Assembly (NCBI GenBank): GCA_965660625.1
Contig: CBFIAR010000001.1
Span: forward strand, 310,001-374,000
Direction: 5' to 3'
Length of the DNA stretch: 64,000 bases
DNA from: Glaciecola sp965660625
Lineage (GTDB): Bacteria > Pseudomonadota > Gammaproteobacteria > Enterobacterales > Alteromonadaceae
Part shown: piece by piece, positions 61,865 to 64,000 of the stretch
Layout: each line of letters opens with the position of its first letter
Position numbering within the stretch: position 1 is the first letter of the stretch
Translations under genes and position numbers: made by a program
The notes under the pieces: model-generated
Seen by the model: the letters and a program-made list of their open reading frames with translations, nothing else
The model's database searches: none
Told to the model about the DNA's origin: nothing

Positions 61865-63160
61865 ATGATAAGTTTAATTGGCTTAGTAGGTGGTTTGGGT
61901 CTGCTAATATGGCTAACCATCCGCGGAATGAACCTATTTATAGCGGCTCCTTTATGCGCTTTAGTTGTGGCAGTAACAAGCGGCCTACCAGTGTTTGCGG
62001 GGGAGATTAACTTTGTCACAACATACATGGCAGGATTTACCGGTTTTATCGCTTCGTGGTTTTTTATGTTCTTACTGGGCGCTTTGTTCGGTAAATTTAT
62101 GGAAGATACTGGCGCGGCTGACGCACTGTCAAAATGGATTATAAGCAAAATAGGTTACAAGCAAGCGGTATTTGCAGTTGTAGCGGCCTGCGCTATTCTG
62201 ACCTATGGTGGTGTGAGTGTCTTCGTTGTGGCATTTTCAGTCTATCCCATGGCACTGAGTCTGTTCAAAGATGCGAACCTCCCTCGACGTTTCATACCTG
62301 CAACCATGGCTTTTGGCTCAGTTACTTTTACGATGACATCGGCGGGTTCACCGGAGATACAAAACTGGATCCCAATAAAATATTTAGGAACTAGTCCTTA
62401 TGCAGCATGGGAAGTAAGCTTAGTTGTTGCAATATTTATGGCGCTATTTGGTTACTGGTGGCTAAAGCGTATGGTCGGCAAAGCCGTATTAGCAGGGGAA
62501 GTTTTTGAGGCAAAACCAGAGGATCCAGAAATAAAGGAACGCGACTACCCTCACCCAATTACTGGATTTATACCGCTTCTGGTCGTTCTTTTATTGTCGT
62601 TCTTTTTACACGAACATTTGGCACAACTGGCATTAATAGTCGCTTTAGGAGGCGGTGTACTCACCTTAATGACTATCAACTTTACGTATTTTCAAAACTT
62701 ATCTACAGCAGTAAACTTAGGTACGACGGGCGCATTACTTGCCATTGGCAACACTGCGGCAGTGGTCGGTTTTGGTGCGATTGCGAAAACTACGACGGCA
62801 TTTCAAGATACGGTAGAAGTAATGACCCAAATACCGGGCAATGAATTAATCGGTGCCGCAATTGCCGTCAGTGTTATTGCAGGCCTTACCGGTTCAGCCT
62901 CTGGAGGACAAGCCATCGCTTTGCCGCTAGTAGGACCCCACTATCTCGACCAAGGTGTTGACCCGGAAGAACTGCATCGTATTGTGTCAATTTCATCAGG
63001 TGCTTTGGATTCTTTGCCGCATAACGGTTATGTTGTCACTACTATTCGTGCAATTTGTCATGAAACGCACCAACGTGCATACGGTCCAATGGCTGCGCTA
63101 ACAGTTGCAGTGCCGCTGATTGGCTTAATGTTTGCGATAGCACTATTCATCATATTTTAG
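61865..63160 (+). CDS. GntP-family organic-acid permease
   Basis: 431-residue inner-membrane transporter with about 12 membrane segments, of the GntP (gluconate/organic acid:H+) group. Recognisable are the opening GLVGGLGLLIWLTIRGMNLF, FLLGALFGKFMEDTGAADALS, GGVSVFVVAFSVYPMAL and the C-terminal ITGLTGSASGG-type and SLPHNGYVVTTI blocks. I take the ATG at 61865, with AGGA eight bases upstream; the TTG at 61844 would place that site inside the gene. The MetX-like gene follows after 12 bp. Confidence 0.88.
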   Translation: MISLIGLVGGLGLLIWLTIRGMNLFIAAPLCALVVAVTSGLPVFAGEINFVTTYMAGFTGFIASWFFMFLLGALFGKFMEDTGAADALSKWIISKIGYKQAVFAVVAACAILTYGGVSVFVVAFSVYPMALSLFKDANLPRRFIPATMAFGSVTFTMTSAGSPEIQNWIPIKYLGTSPYAAWEVSLVVAIFMALFGYWWLKRMVGKAVLAGEVFEAKPEDPEIKERDYPHPITGFIPLLVVLLLSFFLHEHLAQLALIVALGGGVLTLMTINFTYFQNLSTAVNLGTTGALLAIGNTAAVVGFGAIAKTTTAFQDTVEVMTQIPGNELIGAAIAVSVIAGLTGSASGGQAIALPLVGPHYLDQGVDPEELHRIVSISSGALDSLPHNGYVVTTIRAICHETHQRAYGPMAALTVAVPLIGLMFAIALFIIF

Positions 63161-63172
63161 GGATCAAACAGA

Positions 63173-64000
63173 ATGCAACATCGTACATTGATCAATTCAT
63201 TCGCTAAATCAGAACATGATTTCAAAAACACGACACCTTGGTTTGCGTCTGGGACTGTAATCTCGATTTGTCAACGCAGTATTCGTAGCATGATCACCAG
63301 TGCAGCATTCCCTTGTATGTTCATGTTAGCGCTAATACTGCTGCCGATAAGCCATTTCACAGCCGCTGCACAAAACCCGATTCCTGGGTTGCCTTTGCTA
63401 ACGCAAAAACAAGTGCACACTATGACAGACTTCAGAATGTTCAATGGCGAAAGTGTAAAAGAAGTCAAATTAGGATGGGAAAGTTACGGTAAGTTAAACA
63501 CTAGCAAAACAAACGCAATTCTAATCACACACTACTTCACTGGTACCTCTCACGCGGCAGGCAAGTATGATCAAAACGATCCTACAAGTGGTTATTGGGA
63601 TAGTATTATTGGTCCAAACAAAGCAATAGATACGAATAAGTTTTTTGTACTCAGTATGGACAGTTTGGCGAACTTAAATGTCAAAGATGAAAATGTGATT
63701 ACCACTGGCCCTGCGAGTATTAATCCGGAAACAGGTAAACCCTATGGTCTCACGTTTCCTGTTATTACGATGCGTGACATGGTCAATACGCAAAAATCAC
63801 TACTTGATTCACTAGGAATAGAAAAGCTATATGCGGTTGCCGGTCCGTCGATGGGATCAATGCAGGCAATTGAATGGGCGTCAGCCTACCCTGACAAAGT
63901 TGAGCGACTTATATCAGTGATCGGCTCGTCGCATAGTGATGCTTGGACTACTGCCGCGCTTGAACAGTGGGCAATCCCGATTAAACTCGATACACATTGG
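63173..64000 (+). CDS. Exported MetX-like alpha/beta hydrolase (5' part)
   Basis: Open to the window edge (276 codons seen). The body reads as the homoserine O-acetyltransferase (MetX) branch of alpha/beta hydrolases: VKLGWESYGKLN, ILITHYFTGTSHAAGKY, the Asn-rich NKFFVLSMDSLANLN and the nucleophile elbow AGPSMGSMQAIEWA with Ser at about residue 226. Unlike cytosolic MetX it has an N-terminal extension with a hydrophobic signal (FPCMFMLALILLPI, then SHFTAAAQ). The start is ATG at 63173 with AGGGA nine bases upstream; an ATG at 63290 would begin directly at the signal peptide. It probably forms an operon with the permease. Confidence 0.8.
   Translation, partial: MQHRTLINSFAKSEHDFKNTTPWFASGTVISICQRSIRSMITSAAFPCMFMLALILLPISHFTAAAQNPIPGLPLLTQKQVHTMTDFRMFNGESVKEVKLGWESYGKLNTSKTNAILITHYFTGTSHAAGKYDQNDPTSGYWDSIIGPNKAIDTNKFFVLSMDSLANLNVKDENVITTGPASINPETGKPYGLTFPVITMRDMVNTQKSLLDSLGIEKLYAVAGPSMGSMQAIEWASAYPDKVERLISVIGSSHSDAWTTAALEQWAIPIKLDTHW

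Overview
The window is a chromosomal segment from a gammaproteobacterium, most likely in the order Alteromonadales (a Glaciecola/Paraglaciecola/Alteromonas-like marine bacterium). This rests on roughly 40-43 % GC by eye, E. coli-type synteny blocks (infA-clpA-clpS-cspD; rluE-mnmA-hflD-purB; hemA-prfA-prmC-sirB2-kdsA; lolB-ispE-tRNA-prs-rplY-pth-ychF; a tRNA Met-Leu-Gln-Gln operon beside ubiF-miaB-ybeZ-ybeY-corC-lnt; greA-carB-carA-dapB; grpE-dnaK-dnaJ), monomeric isocitrate dehydrogenase, a CrbS/CrbR-like pair and a large TonB-dependent receptor. The genus is inference. Most of the window is ordinary core genome. I see no insertion sequence, prophage, CRISPR array or integrase, and no clear new multi-gene system.

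Layout. 1-3950: N-degron proteolysis genes (bpt 3' end, clpA, clpS) with infA and cspD. 4250-10680: translation and purine genes rluE, mnmA, hflD, purB, then a membrane class III adenylate cyclase overlapping roxA. 10820-13890: monomeric idh and ychJ, separated by an operator-rich gap. 13940-19470: a leftward run of an alpha/beta hydrolase, kdsA, sirB2, prmC, prfA and hemA. 19800-27100: rightward lolB, ispE, tRNA-Gln, prs, a lipoprotein, rplY, pth, ychF and an orphan gene. 27240-29210: a four-tRNA operon and a sodium:amino-acid symporter. 29330-37170: a 56-residue small membrane protein and ubiF (leftward), then miaB, ybeZ, ybeY, corC and lnt (rightward). 37245-45240: a SulP transporter, then leftward greA, carB, carA and dapB.

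45380-49600 is the least core-like stretch: a cytochrome b561, a luciferase-like oxidoreductase, a broken HTH regulator remnant, a probable 30-residue exported peptide with its own terminator, a cytochrome c-prime, and two degenerate copies of an intergenic element. 49700-53990: the grpE-dnaK-dnaJ heat-shock cluster with two sigma-32 promoters and a six-copy octamer repeat in the dnaK leader. 54120-59090: a CrbS-like transporter/kinase, a crotonase-family enzyme and a CrbR-like regulator, known in relatives to control acetate use. 59310-64000: a TonB receptor, a GntP-family permease and an exported MetX-like hydrolase (cut off by the window end), with an inverted repeat in the divergent promoter region that may be a CrbR-type operator.

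Most noteworthy: a peptidyl-tRNA hydrolase whose glycine-rich active-site loop is rewritten; the octamer repeat in the dnaK 5' leader; several small proteins below usual annotation cut-offs; and the TonB/GntP/MetX-like locus beside CrbSR.
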